The notes below the pieces were generated by a model. It worked only from the letters and a program-made list of their open reading frames with translations. It was not told where the DNA came from and did no database searches. Shown in pieces: positions 1 to 9,006 of a stretch of 64,000 bases of DNA; positions within the stretch are counted from its first letter, which is position 1, and each line of letters starts with the position of its first letter. The DNA is taken from NCBI RefSeq assembly GCF_900129265.1, contig NZ_FQVG01000001.1:55534-119533 (forward strand). The letters run 5' to 3'. This stretch comes from Caloramator proteoclasticus DSM 10124 (GTDB taxonomy: Bacteria > Bacillota > Clostridia > Clostridiales > Caloramatoraceae). The position numbers were made by a program, and so were the translations under genes.

Positions 1-80
1 AGGTAGGAGGAGGATGACCCGTGAGCCAGGAGACCTGCCTTTGATGTGCTAATCCTTCGGAGGGAAGGGAATGGCAAAGT
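1..80 (+). promoter_or_regulatory. Cobalamin riboswitch, 3' part (truncated by window edge)
   Basis: The B12-box signature is visible: GATGACCCGTGAGCC followed by AGGAGACCTGCC at about 13-40. This is the conserved 3' core of AdoCbl riboswitches. The 5' half of the aptamer lies outside the window. It precedes a terminator and the cobT-led cobalamin operon, so it most likely represses the operon when adenosylcobalamin is abundant. Confidence 0.9.
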
Positions 81-90
81 TTTGAATAAC

Positions 91-117
91 AGCCTGCCCT
101 TTTTGCAGGCTTTTTTA
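91..117 (+). terminator. Intrinsic terminator, riboswitch expression platform
   Basis: The stem AGCCTGC (91-97) pairs with GCAGGCT (105-111) around a short T-rich loop and is followed by a T run. It sits directly after the B12 box and is the likely regulated terminator. Confidence 0.8.
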
Positions 118-164
118 TTTGGTAAGTTCAAACATTTTATGAAACTTACTTGAAATAAAAATAA

Positions 165-196
165 AAGCTTCCATTTCCTTGGAGGCTTTTTTATTT
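165..196 (+). terminator. Second tandem terminator upstream of cobT
   Basis: AAGCTTCC (165-172) pairs with GGAGGCTT (181-188) with one G-U pair, followed by TTTTATTTT. It lies between the riboswitch terminator and the cobT ribosome binding site. It may be a second regulated stop, or the terminator of the riboswitch proper. Confidence 0.7.
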
Positions 197-217
197 TACT
201 TAGATTGGGGGATTAAT

Positions 218-1300
218 ATGGAATTTTTAAGGGATAGTTTAAAACAAATACAACCATTATATGAAGAAAAAATAGAGGAAGCGTGGCAGAGAATTGATAA
301 TCTAACAAAACCTATAGGAAGTCTTGGAACTTTAGAAAAGATAGCGGCAAGGATGGCTGGAATAACAGGAAATTTAGTAAATAGTCGATTAAAGAAAAAC
401 ATTGTTATTATGTGTGCAGATAATGGGGTTGTGGAGGAGGGTGTAAGTGCTTGTCCTAAGGATATAACAAGAATAGTAACAGAAAACTTTACAAGGGGAA
501 TTACTGGTGTATGTGTCTTTGCAGATATGGTACAGGCAGATTTAACAGTGGTGGATATAGGCGTAGATGCTGAATTTAATAACACTAAGATAATAAATAA
601 AAAGATAATGAGGGGAACAAAAAACATAGCAAAGGGGCCTGCAATGGAGTATAGGGAGGCAGTTGAGGCAATTGAAGTTGGTATAGCTATTGTAGATGAG
701 CTTGTTAAAAAGGGATATAACCTTTTAGGAACAGGAGAGATGGGAATTGCAAATACAACAACATCTGCAGCAGTTTTGTGTGCATTATCTAATCTTGAAC
801 CAGATGTTGTTGTAGGTAAGGGAGCAGGTTTAACGGAGGAACAGTATAGACACAAGATTGAAGTTGTAAAGAGGGCACTTGATGTAAATAAGCCAAATCA
901 AAATGACCCGATAGATGTTTTAGCAAAGGTTGGAGGACTTGATATAGCAGGATTATGTGGATGTTTTATAGGAGCTGCCAAAAATAGAGTTCCAATTGTA
1001 ATAGATGGTTTTATATCATCTGCAGCAGCCCTTTGTGCAGTAAGATTAAATCCTAAGATAAAGGATTATATATTTCCATCCCATCTATCTGCAGAACCAG
1101 GTGCAATATATATGATGAAGGAAATAGGACTTGAGCCTATGCTGAATCTAAATATGAGATTAGGTGAGGGTTCAGGCTGTCCATTTGCCTTTTTTATAAT
1201 AGAAGCTTCCCAAAAAATGATGAGGGATATGGGCAGTTTTGAGGATGCTAACATAGTGAATAATTTTCTTATAGATATAAGAGAGGAGAAGGCAATATGA
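218..1300 (+). CDS. cobT: Nicotinate-nucleotide--dimethylbenzimidazole phosphoribosyltransferase
   Basis: CobT activates the lower ligand base of cobalamin by transferring phosphoribose from nicotinate mononucleotide to dimethylbenzimidazole, giving alpha-ribazole phosphate. The 360-residue protein has the family length. The LGEGSG motif near the C-terminus places Glu at residue 317, the known catalytic base of Salmonella CobT. CADNGVVEEG and GEMGIANTTTSAA are further family motifs. I chose ATG 218 because a GGGGG ribosome binding site lies just upstream; an in-frame start at 179 would run through the terminator stem. It is first in the cobalamin operon and overlaps cobU by 4 bases. Confidence 0.95.
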   Translation: MEFLRDSLKQIQPLYEEKIEEAWQRIDNLTKPIGSLGTLEKIAARMAGITGNLVNSRLKKNIVIMCADNGVVEEGVSACPKDITRIVTENFTRGITGVCVFADMVQADLTVVDIGVDAEFNNTKIINKKIMRGTKNIAKGPAMEYREAVEAIEVGIAIVDELVKKGYNLLGTGEMGIANTTTSAAVLCALSNLEPDVVVGKGAGLTEEQYRHKIEVVKRALDVNKPNQNDPIDVLAKVGGLDIAGLCGCFIGAAKNRVPIVIDGFISSAAALCAVRLNPKIKDYIFPSHLSAEPGAIYMMKEIGLEPMLNLNMRLGEGSGCPFAFFIIEASQKMMRDMGSFEDANIVNNFLIDIREEKAI

Positions 1301-1833
1301 TAACGCTTGTAACAGGTGGGGTGAGATCTGGAAAGAGTAGTTACGCAGAAGAAATCTTAAGTGGTAATGATGATGTTGTCTATATAGCAACATCACTTGC
1401 TGAGGATGAGGAGATGAAGGAGAGGGTAAGGCTCCATAGATTAAGAAGACCAAAAGAATGGAGAACCTTTGAGGGGTATAAATGTTTAAAGGAGGCAATT
1501 GGAGAAGAAAAAAACTACCTTTTAGACTGTGTAACAAATTTAGTTTCAAATATTATGTTTGAGATGACATATCAGTTAGATGATATAGATGAGGAGACAA
1601 AGCTATTGGTTGAGGAGAAGGTTTTGGAGGAGTTAAAAAATTTAATTCAAGCGGTTAGAAATATAGGAGGAAACTTAGTTTTAGTTACAAATGAGGTAGG
1701 ATACTCTATTGTACCAGAAAATAAAATAGCAAGAGCCTTTAGAGATATACAGGGAAGGGTAAATGTTAGGCTTGGTAGCCTTTGTGATGAAGTTTTCTTA
1801 GTAGTCTGTGGTATTCCTGTAAAAATAAAATGA
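1297..1833 (+). CDS. cobU: Adenosylcobinamide kinase / adenosylcobinamide-phosphate guanylyltransferase
   Basis: This bifunctional enzyme of nucleotide loop assembly phosphorylates adenosylcobinamide and then transfers GMP to give AdoCbi-GDP. The P-loop GGVRSGKS is at residues 7-14. HRLRRPKEW supplies His47, equivalent to the guanylylated histidine of the family. Length (178 residues) is typical. Its start overlaps the cobT stop and its end overlaps cobS by 4 bases, so translation is probably coupled. Confidence 0.95.
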   Translation: MITLVTGGVRSGKSSYAEEILSGNDDVVYIATSLAEDEEMKERVRLHRLRRPKEWRTFEGYKCLKEAIGEEKNYLLDCVTNLVSNIMFEMTYQLDDIDEETKLLVEEKVLEELKNLIQAVRNIGGNLVLVTNEVGYSIVPENKIARAFRDIQGRVNVRLGSLCDEVFLVVCGIPVKIK

Positions 1834-2564
1834 TTAAATCTTTAATATTAACACTTCAATTTTTAACAAGGCTACCAATACCTGTTTCAGTAGAGATAGA
1901 CAAAAAGACTTTATCAAGGGGTACATTTTTCTACCCATATGTAGGTGTATTAATAGGCTCTTTAGGATACATACCCTATTATTTATTACACCCAATAGAT
2001 AATCAAATAGCAGCACTCTTTTCAGTTTTATGTTTAATTGCTATAACAGGAGGCTTTCATCTTGATGGATTATCCGATACCTGTGATGGTTTTTTTTCCT
2101 CAAGAAACAGAGAAAGAATACTTGAAATAATGAAGGATTCAAGGATAGGAGCCTTTGGAGTTGTTGCAATTGTATTTGATATTTTAACAAAGTTTTTACT
2201 CCTATCTAAAATATCCTATAAATCAATGCTACTTACTCTTATGTTTTCCCTTGCCTTTGCAAGACTAACTGCTGCCTTTATGTTTACCTTTGGAAAAAGT
2301 GCCAAAAAAGATGGTTTAGGTGCTCAAATTACTCAAAACAGGTCAGAACTTTATTATATATTGGCATTTTCAAGCTTTATGCCTATTGCATTTTGGTATT
2401 TAGGATATGTAGCATTTTATATATTTTTTATTGATTTAGCCTTTGCAATACTTTTAATGTTAAAGTCCTATAAAACAATTGGAGGACTTACAGGAGATGT
2501 CTATGGTGCCTGCATAGAAATATGTGAGGTAATAGGTTTTTTTATAATGCTTTTAAAGTTTTGA
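1830..2564 (+). CDS. cobS: Adenosylcobinamide-GDP ribazoletransferase (cobalamin synthase)
   Basis: CobS is the integral membrane enzyme that joins AdoCbi-GDP with alpha-ribazole (phosphate) in the last steps of cobalamin assembly. The acidic signature GGFHLDGLSDTCDGFF lies at about residues 74-89, between hydrophobic helices, and GDVYGACIE near the C-terminus is also typical. Length 244 residues. It overlaps cobU by 4 bases and is followed after 9 bases by cobC, so the whole lower-ligand assembly set is contiguous. Confidence 0.95.
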   Translation: MIKSLILTLQFLTRLPIPVSVEIDKKTLSRGTFFYPYVGVLIGSLGYIPYYLLHPIDNQIAALFSVLCLIAITGGFHLDGLSDTCDGFFSSRNRERILEIMKDSRIGAFGVVAIVFDILTKFLLLSKISYKSMLLTLMFSLAFARLTAAFMFTFGKSAKKDGLGAQITQNRSELYYILAFSSFMPIAFWYLGYVAFYIFFIDLAFAILLMLKSYKTIGGLTGDVYGACIEICEVIGFFIMLLKF

Positions 2565-2573
2565 GGTGACGCT

Positions 2574-3146
2574 ATGCTGAATTTGTATCTTTTAAGGCAC
2601 GGAAGTGTTGAGTCAAACGAGCATAAAAGATATATAGGGGTAACAGATGAAGAGTTATCCGAGATTGGGCACAATCAGGCTAGATATATGAGTAAAAAAA
2701 GTAATGTAGAGTTTAAAAGAATAATATCAAGTCCCCTTAAAAGATGCAGGCAGACGGCTGCCTATTTTGGAGATTTTGAAGTCGATGAAAGGCTGTTGGA
2801 ACTTAATTTTGGAATATTTGAAAAGAAGGACTATATGCAAATTCAAAGGGAGTTTAAAGAGGAGTATAGTGCCTGGTGTAGAGACTATAAAAATTATAAG
2901 ATTCCACAGGGTGAGAGCCTTATGGAGCTTTTTAAAAGAGTTGAAGATTTTTTAGATGATATAAAAAAAGAAGAAGGAAATATATTAATTGTAACATCAG
3001 GAGGAGTAATACGTTGTATGCTCTCCTTAGTATTTGAAAGTTATGATTATTTTTACAAATTTGAAATAGAAAACTGTAATATGTCAATAATAACAACCTA
3101 TGATGGTTGTTATTGGTACATAAAAAAATTAAATGGAGGGGTCTAA
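2574..3146 (+). CDS. cobC: Alpha-ribazole phosphatase, histidine phosphatase family
   Basis: This histidine phosphatase starts with the phosphohistidine motif LLRHGS (RHG at residues 8-10). A second histidine/arginine set is seen in SSPLKRCRQTA, and SGGVIRCML replaces the usual SHGGVIR, so the family's second catalytic histidine is not obvious there. Position next to cobS and cobU assigns it to alpha-ribazole-5'-phosphate or cobalamin phosphate dephosphorylation. Length 190 residues. The stop is immediately followed by cbiM. Confidence 0.85.
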   Translation: MLNLYLLRHGSVESNEHKRYIGVTDEELSEIGHNQARYMSKKSNVEFKRIISSPLKRCRQTAAYFGDFEVDERLLELNFGIFEKKDYMQIQREFKEEYSAWCRDYKNYKIPQGESLMELFKRVEDFLDDIKKEEGNILIVTSGGVIRCMLSLVFESYDYFYKFEIENCNMSIITTYDGCYWYIKKLNGGV

Positions 3147-3848
3147 ATGAAAAACAAAAAACTGTTTCTATTTTTAATTTTATTTCTTTTACCCAAAATT
3201 GTATATGCAATGCATATAGGAGAAGGATTACTGCCACCTTTTTGGGCAGCCCTTTATTATGTTTTAATGTTTCCATTTGTAATAAAGGGAGCGATTGAAA
3301 TTAAAGGGGCAAAGGAAAAGGAGATTAAGATGCTAATTGCACTATCTGGAGCTTTTATTTTTCTTTTGTCTGCACTAAAGCTTCCATCCGTTACTGGTTC
3401 TTGTTCACATCCTACAGGAACAGGACTTGCGGCAATTTTATTTGGGCCTTTTGTAACAGCGTTTTTATCTATGATAGTTCTTATTTTTCAAGCACTGCTG
3501 TTGGCCCACGGTGGAATTACAACACTTGGTGCAAATACCTTTTCAATGGGAGTAGTAGGACCATTTATAGCGTTTTTTACATATAAACTTTTAAAGAATA
3601 AAAATAGAAATTTAGCTGTATTTTTAGCAGCCTTTTTAGGTGATTTTACAACTTATATCATAACGTCTGTGCAACTTGCACTTGCCTTTAATAAAGCAGG
3701 ATTTTTAAGTTCCTTTATTAAATTTATCTCAATATTTGCAGTTACGCAAATTCCCCTTGCAGTTATGGAGGGAATATTAACGGTTGTTATATATGAATAT
3801 ATAACAAAAAACGCATCAGAAGAATTGAAGATTTTGGAGGTGAAATGA
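3147..3848 (+). CDS. cbiM: Cobalt ECF transporter, substrate-binding membrane subunit CbiM
   Basis: CbiM is the S component of the cobalt uptake transporter. An N-terminal signal peptide ends in KIVYA and is followed by [10 protein letters not shown]. Cleavage would expose the Met-His N-terminus that binds Co(II) in this family. Several hydrophobic segments follow, with [10 protein letters not shown] and [17 protein letters not shown] as family motifs. It overlaps cbiN by 4 bases. Length 233 residues is normal for the leader-containing form. Confidence 0.95.
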   Translation: MKNKKLFLFLILFLLPKIVYAMHIGEGLLPPFWAALYYVLMFPFVIKGAIEIKGAKEKEIKMLIALSGAFIFLLSALKLPSVTGSCSHPTGTGLAAILFGPFVTAFLSMIVLIFQALLLAHGGITTLGANTFSMGVVGPFIAFFTYKLLKNKNRNLAVFLAAFLGDFTTYIITSVQLALAFNKAGFLSSFIKFISIFAVTQIPLAVMEGILTVVIYEYITKNASEELKILEVK

Positions 3849-4141
3849 TGAATAGAAAAAATGTGTTTTTACTTTCCCTTTGTGCATTTTTAGTTGTTAT
3901 ATCCCTATTTGTAGGCTCAAGGGGAGGTGAATTTGGAGGTGCAGATGACCTAATTGAGGAGAGGATTGTTGAAATAGATGAAAACTATAAGCCTTGGTTT
4001 AATTCAGTATGGGAACCACCATCAGGAGAGATAGAAAGTCTTTTATTTGCACTTCAGGCGGGATTAGGTGCATATTTTATAGGCTACTATGTAGGAAGGA
4101 AGAAGAATGTTAAAGAGTGTGGATATGTATTCAAGAAATAG
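3845..4141 (+). CDS. cbiN: Cobalt transport protein CbiN
   Basis: This small bitopic subunit of the CbiMNQO cobalt transporter stimulates CbiM. Two hydrophobic segments (about residues 8-24 and 66-84) flank an extracytoplasmic loop with GGADD and [17 protein letters not shown], both hallmarks of CbiN. It starts within the last bases of cbiM and ends 35 bases inside cbiQ, so the three membrane subunits are translationally linked. Confidence 0.93.
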   Translation: MMNRKNVFLLSLCAFLVVISLFVGSRGGEFGGADDLIEERIVEIDENYKPWFNSVWEPPSGEIESLLFALQAGLGAYFIGYYVGRKKNVKECGYVFKK

Positions 4142-4796
4142 CAGTGCAAGATATATACATCCTGTGGAGAAAATGCTGTTTTGTATAGTTTCGATTGTAA
4201 TAGTAAGCAACTGTGAAAATGTTAAATTAATTTTTATAAATTCAATTGTAATAATTTTTTTACATATATATTTTAAAACACCAAAGAGGTTAGTTTTAAA
4301 GTATGTATTTGGTATAGTAGGATTTTCCTTTTTATCAGCTGTTGTTTATTCTTTTGAACTTGGAATAGGTATTTTGATAATAATTCTTTTTAGGACGCTT
4401 TTTTGTTCATTGATGTTAACCCTTCTTATCTTTACAACCCCTATGGATGATATCATAGGTACTATTAAAGGTGTTTCCTTTTTAAGGGATACAGCAGAGA
4501 TTATGGAGATGATGTTTAGATTCCTATTTGTACTTGAGGATGAACTTATGATTATAAATAAATCAATGAGGTCAAGATGTGGATTTTTGGGAATAAAGGC
4601 AAAGATAGAGGATACAGGAAGGCTCTCTGCTGTCCTTTTTATAAATACTTTAAAGAGATACAGAGAAGTAAAGGATGCACTAAATACAAGATGTTATGTG
4701 GGTAGAAGTTCAAGTCTTCGAAAATTTAGTTTTAGTCCTAAGAGATTAGCCTTTATAGTTTTATATCTATCTATATTAACATTTTTATCCTTTTAA
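4107..4796 (+). CDS. cbiQ: Cobalt ECF transporter T component CbiQ
   Basis: This is the energy-coupling transmembrane subunit linking CbiM to the ATPase. The sequence has several hydrophobic helices. The cytoplasmic coupling segments expected of T components appear as SMRSRCG (about residue 150) and NTRCYVGR (about residue 193). ATG 4107 has GGAAGGAAG seven bases upstream; an internal ATG at 4125 is possible. The usual next gene, cbiO (ATPase), is absent: the next gene is cbiP. Confidence 0.9.
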   Translation: MLKSVDMYSRNSSARYIHPVEKMLFCIVSIVIVSNCENVKLIFINSIVIIFLHIYFKTPKRLVLKYVFGIVGFSFLSAVVYSFELGIGILIIILFRTLFCSLMLTLLIFTTPMDDIIGTIKGVSFLRDTAEIMEMMFRFLFVLEDELMIINKSMRSRCGFLGIKAKIEDTGRLSAVLFINTLKRYREVKDALNTRCYVGRSSSLRKFSFSPKRLAFIVLYLSILTFLSF

Positions 4797-4813
4797 AATT
4801 TAGGAGTGATTAT

Positions 4814-6238
4814 ATGAAGATAATGGTACAAGGTACATCATCATCCTGTGGAAAAAGTTTAACGGCAGCAGCCCTCTGCAGGATATTTTTTAAGGATGGA
4901 TATAGTGTTTGTCCCTTCAAATCTCAAAATATGTCTCTAAATTCATTTGTAACAATTGAAGGATATGAGATGGGAAGAGCACAGGCACTGCAGGCATATG
5001 CTGCAAATATTGAGCCTGAGGTATATATGAATCCAATTTTGTTAAAACCTACAACAGACCATAAAAGTCAAGTTATATTTATGGGAAAACCGATTTCAAA
5101 TATGGGGGCAAAGGAGTATTTTACCTTTAAGCCTAAATTAAAAAACAGGATATATGAAATATATAAAGAAATTGAAAAAAAATATGATGTGGTTGTTATA
5201 GAGGGTGCTGGAAGTCCTGCAGAGATTAATCTTAAGAAGGATGATTTTGTTAATATGGGAATGGCAGAGATGGCAGATAGTAATGTGATTTTAGTTGCCG
5301 ATATAGATAGAGGAGGAGTATTTGCTCAAATTTATGGTACCTATATGCTCCTTGAGGAGGAGGAAAGAAAAAGAATAAAGGGAGTTATAATAAATAAATT
5401 TAGAGGAGATAAATCACTGCTTGAGCCTGGTATAAGGATGTTAGAGGAACTTATTCCAGTAAAGGTTATTGGAGTAGTTCCATATTTTGAATTCAATCTT
5501 GATGATGAGGACAGTGCATCGGGATTTAAGAACTTTATAAAAAATGGAATAAATGTAGCAGTTATAAAACTGCCTAAGATATCTAATTTTACTGACTTTG
5601 ATTGCTTTAAATTTGAGGAGGATGTATCTCTAAAGTTTATTTCAAGACCAGAGGAGATGGCTGACGCGGATTTGGTTATCCTTCCAGGAAGTAAAAATAC
5701 TATATCTGATTTAAGATGGTTAAAGGAGAAGGGCTTTGATAGTGCAATAAGAAATTTTGAGGGGATTGTATTTGGTATATGTGGTGGATATCAAATGATG
5801 GGAAAAGAAATATTTGATAAATATGGCGTTGAGGTTAAAGAGGGTACATATGAAGAGGGAATAGGTATATTTGATACAAAGACTTTATTTTTAGAGGAAA
5901 AAAGGCTTGAGAGAGTAGAAGGCACTGCCTTTTTAAATAAAATTTATGGGTATGAAATACATATGGGAATTACCATAGATAATAAAAATCCCTTTGTGTT
6001 TTTAAAGGATAGAATGGATGGAGATTGCAGGGAAGATAGGTTCTACGGAACTTATGTTCACGGAATATTTGATTCTGGAGAATTTAGAAGTTATATATTA
6101 AACAAAATAAGAAGAAAAAAGGGATTAGAGGAAAGAAGGTCGGAGGATTTAACAGATATAAGAAATCGAGAGCTTGACAGGTTGGAAAAGATTTTTAGGG
6201 ATAACATTGATATAGATTATATTTATAAGCTACTATGA
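4814..6238 (+). CDS. cbiP: Cobyric acid synthase (adenosylcobyrate amidotransferase)
   Basis: This enzyme amidates four side chains of adenosylcobyrinate a,c-diamide using glutamine and ATP. The N-terminal dethiobiotin-synthetase-like ATPase domain begins QGTSSSCGKS. The C-terminal class I glutaminase-like domain has GICGGYQMMG with nucleophile Cys323 and YVHGIF with the catalytic His near residue 417. At 474 residues it is close to the usual length. GGAGTG lies upstream of ATG 4814. It overlaps cbiB by 4 bases. Confidence 0.95.
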   Translation: MKIMVQGTSSSCGKSLTAAALCRIFFKDGYSVCPFKSQNMSLNSFVTIEGYEMGRAQALQAYAANIEPEVYMNPILLKPTTDHKSQVIFMGKPISNMGAKEYFTFKPKLKNRIYEIYKEIEKKYDVVVIEGAGSPAEINLKKDDFVNMGMAEMADSNVILVADIDRGGVFAQIYGTYMLLEEEERKRIKGVIINKFRGDKSLLEPGIRMLEELIPVKVIGVVPYFEFNLDDEDSASGFKNFIKNGINVAVIKLPKISNFTDFDCFKFEEDVSLKFISRPEEMADADLVILPGSKNTISDLRWLKEKGFDSAIRNFEGIVFGICGGYQMMGKEIFDKYGVEVKEGTYEEGIGIFDTKTLFLEEKRLERVEGTAFLNKIYGYEIHMGITIDNKNPFVFLKDRMDGDCREDRFYGTYVHGIFDSGEFRSYILNKIRRKKGLEERRSEDLTDIRNRELDRLEKIFRDNIDIDYIYKLL

Positions 6239-7161
6239 TTGATTTAATTTTGGCAGTTTTTATTGATTTTACATTAGGAGACCCTGAAAATTTTCCACAT
6301 CCTGTTAAGCTAATGGGTAAAATAATATCCCTTGAGGAGAAGATTTTAAGAAGGATTTTTAGAGATAATATGCTTTATTTTGCAGGTTTTTTGATTGTAT
6401 TTATAAATATTACTCTATCATTTTCAATTCCATTTTATATTCTTAAAATTCTAAGTCCTTATAGGGCAATATATCATATTGTAAATATATATTTGCTTTA
6501 TACTACAGTTGCAGCAAGGTGTCTTTCTGATGAGGCAAAAAAAGTTTATAGGGCTTTGGAAGAGTCGTTAGATTTAGCAAGAACAAGGTTATCTTATATT
6601 GTTGGACGTGATACACAAAATTTAAGCAGAGAGGAAATAGTACGAGCTACCGTAGAAACAGTTTCAGAAAATACATCAGATGGAATAATTGCACCTCTTT
6701 TTTATGCAAGCATATTTGGTGCACCTTTAGCTCTATGTTATAAGATGATAAATACTATGGATTCGATGCTTGGATATAAAAATGAAAAATATAGAAAGAT
6801 AGGATTTTTTCCAGCAAAAACAGATGATGTTGCCAACTTCATACCTGCAAGGTTAACTGGAATATTAATGATTTTAACTCATCCATTTCAAATAAAAAGG
6901 TCCTTAAGAATTATGCTTAGGGATAGGAGAAACCATAAAAGCCCAAATTGTGGGTATCCAGAGGCTGCAACTGCAGGAATACTTGGAGTACAGCTTGGTG
7001 GCAGTAATTATTATTTTGGTGAGCTTGTTGAAAAACCAACCATAGGCGATAAGTTACGACCTCTTGAGGCAGAAGATATAAATAGAACTATAAAAATTAT
7101 GTATCTTACAGAAATTTTATATTTAGCTTTTTATATAGTAGTTTGGTGGTGTTTAAAATGA
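6235..7161 (+). CDS. cbiB: Adenosylcobinamide-phosphate synthase
   Basis: This membrane enzyme attaches aminopropanol phosphate (from CobD) to adenosylcobyric acid. Family motifs are visible: DFTLGDPENFPHPVKLMG near the N-terminus, YIVGRDTQNLS, ETVSENTSDGIIAPLFYA and the C-terminal GGSNYYFG. Several hydrophobic helices are present and the length of 308 residues is normal. It overlaps cbiP by 4 bases and cobD by 4 bases (ATGA). Confidence 0.95.
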   Translation: MIDLILAVFIDFTLGDPENFPHPVKLMGKIISLEEKILRRIFRDNMLYFAGFLIVFINITLSFSIPFYILKILSPYRAIYHIVNIYLLYTTVAARCLSDEAKKVYRALEESLDLARTRLSYIVGRDTQNLSREEIVRATVETVSENTSDGIIAPLFYASIFGAPLALCYKMINTMDSMLGYKNEKYRKIGFFPAKTDDVANFIPARLTGILMILTHPFQIKRSLRIMLRDRRNHKSPNCGYPEAATAGILGVQLGGSNYYFGELVEKPTIGDKLRPLEAEDINRTIKIMYLTEILYLAFYIVVWWCLK

Positions 7162-8171
7162 GGCACGGTGGATGTGTATATGAATTTGGTAAAGATAAAG
7201 TAATAGACTATTCAAGTAATATAAACCCAATAAGATATAATGCAGACTTAAAGTCTATTAAGGATGCCTATATTTATCCAGATATTGAATATAGGGAATT
7301 AAAGGATGCTGTTTCAGAATACTTAGGGTGTAATAGAGACAATGTTGTTGTAGGAAATGGTGCGGTTGAAATTATAGATGCCTTTGTTTCTGCATTTAAA
7401 AGGGTGGTTGTGTTTATTCCTTGTTTTAGTGAATATGTAGATAGGGCAAGGATAAGAGGATGTAATGTGGTTAGATTTAAGTTGGATGATAACTTTAACA
7501 TTGATTTAAATAGGATTTACGATTTAGAAAAGGATGACCTTCTAATACTTGGAAATCCCAACAATCCAACAGGTTATAGGATAGAAGAGGAGGTATTAAA
7601 AAAGATATATAAAATTTGTAGAGAAAGGGATGCCTATCTTCTTTTAGATGAGGCCTTTTATGAGTTTTCCTGTGATTACGATAGTATCCAACTTTTTAAG
7701 GACAAACAGGGTGTTGCTGTAATTAGGGCAGCAACTAAGTTTTTTTCACTGCCAGGCATTAGATTAGGATATGCCTATGTATCAAGTGAAATAAAGCAAA
7801 GGATAGAGGAGTTACTTTTACCTTGGAATGTAAATGTTTTTGCAAATGCCTTTGCATTAAAATTTTTAAGGGATAAGGAATATATAAGATTATCTAAAGA
7901 GTTTATTGAAGAAGAAAGAAGATATATGATTTTAGAATTAGAAAAGATTGAAGGGATAGTTGTATATAAAACACAGGCAAATTTTATATTGATAAGGCTT
8001 TTGAAACATAATGAAGAGACTATATTTAAAAGAATGCTACAAAAAGGGATACTTATTAGAAAATGCTCATCCTTTGAGGGATTAGATAATAGATATATAA
8101 GAATTGCTATAAAGGATAGAGAAAATAATAAAAAATTTTTACAGGCGTTTAGGGAGGCTTTATATGATTAG
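7158..8171 (+). CDS. cobD: L-threonine-O-3-phosphate decarboxylase (PLP enzyme)
   Basis: CobD makes (R)-1-aminopropan-2-yl phosphate, the linker of the nucleotide loop. It has a class I/II aminotransferase fold with LGNPNNPTGY, LLLDEAFYEF and the PLP lysine in AATKFFSLPG (about residue 194 from the chosen start). ATG 7158 overlaps the cbiB stop in ATGA; a TTG at 7143 is in frame but less likely. It overlaps the threonine kinase gene by 8 bases, and that enzyme supplies its substrate. Confidence 0.93.
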   Translation: MRHGGCVYEFGKDKVIDYSSNINPIRYNADLKSIKDAYIYPDIEYRELKDAVSEYLGCNRDNVVVGNGAVEIIDAFVSAFKRVVVFIPCFSEYVDRARIRGCNVVRFKLDDNFNIDLNRIYDLEKDDLLILGNPNNPTGYRIEEEVLKKIYKICRERDAYLLLDEAFYEFSCDYDSIQLFKDKQGVAVIRAATKFFSLPGIRLGYAYVSSEIKQRIEELLLPWNVNVFANAFALKFLRDKEYIRLSKEFIEEERRYMILELEKIEGIVVYKTQANFILIRLLKHNEETIFKRMLQKGILIRKCSSFEGLDNRYIRIAIKDRENNKKFLQAFREALYD

Positions 8172-9006
8172 TGCTGTTGCCTATGGCAGCTTAGGGGAAA
8201 TTTTGCAGGGAAGGTATAAAGGAATAGATGTTCTTTGTTCTTTTCCAGTAAATCTATTTACAAAAGTTTATTTAACGGAGGATGTAAGAAATACATATGA
8301 GTATGTAAAAACCAACTCCTTTATTAAGGAGATTTTAAAGAAATGGGAAATAGAGGAAAAATATTTTGCTTTAGTAGAGTCCAATATTCCAAAGATGAAG
8401 GGATTTGCCAGTAGTACAGCTGACATACTTGCTGCATATATAGCATTATTAAAAAGGTATAAAAGAATATTTAATATAGAAGAGTTTGTTAAGACAGCAA
8501 TTAAAATAGAACCAACTGACAGCATCATATTTGATAAAGCAACATTATTTGATTATAAAGAAGGAAAATATATAAGAGCACTTGGAGATTATTTCAAATT
8601 CTATTGTATATGCTTTGAAGGGATAGAGGGTGTAGATACATTAAGTTTTAATAAAAGTGCCAAAGTTCCACTTCAGGAAGTAGATGACCTTGTTGAGTTA
8701 TTAAATGAGGCTATTAAAAATAAATCGGCTGAAAAGCTTGCTTATGTTTCTACCCAGAGTATCCTGAGAAATCAAAAAAGACTTCCCTATTTGTATTTAA
8801 ATGATATATTAGATATTTGTAAAAAAGTTGAGGGTTTAGGAATAGTTGGTGCCCATAGTGGTAATATGATTTCTATTATATTTGATGATAAGGAAAAAAG
8901 GGATTTTTATATGGAGAGAATTGATTATAAAATGAATTTTTACCCCCTTGAGACATTGAGAAAGGATGAAATCTATGAAGTCAATAATGATATCAGCATT
9001 AAGTAG
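8164..9006 (+). CDS. pduX: L-threonine kinase, GHMP family (PduX-like)
   Basis: This GHMP-fold kinase is predicted to make L-threonine phosphate for CobD. The N-terminal GSLGEILQG matches the substrate-binding start of PduX proteins. The ATP-binding GHMP motif appears as PKMKGFASSTAD (about residues 75-86), and GIVGAHSGNMISIIF near the C-terminus is the third GHMP motif. Length 280 residues. Placement directly after cobD supports the function strongly. It overlaps cbiA by 41 bases. Confidence 0.88.
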   Translation: MISAVAYGSLGEILQGRYKGIDVLCSFPVNLFTKVYLTEDVRNTYEYVKTNSFIKEILKKWEIEEKYFALVESNIPKMKGFASSTADILAAYIALLKRYKRIFNIEEFVKTAIKIEPTDSIIFDKATLFDYKEGKYIRALGDYFKFYCICFEGIEGVDTLSFNKSAKVPLQEVDDLVELLNEAIKNKSAEKLAYVSTQSILRNQKRLPYLYLNDILDICKKVEGLGIVGAHSGNMISIIFDDKEKRDFYMERIDYKMNFYPLETLRKDEIYEVNNDISIK

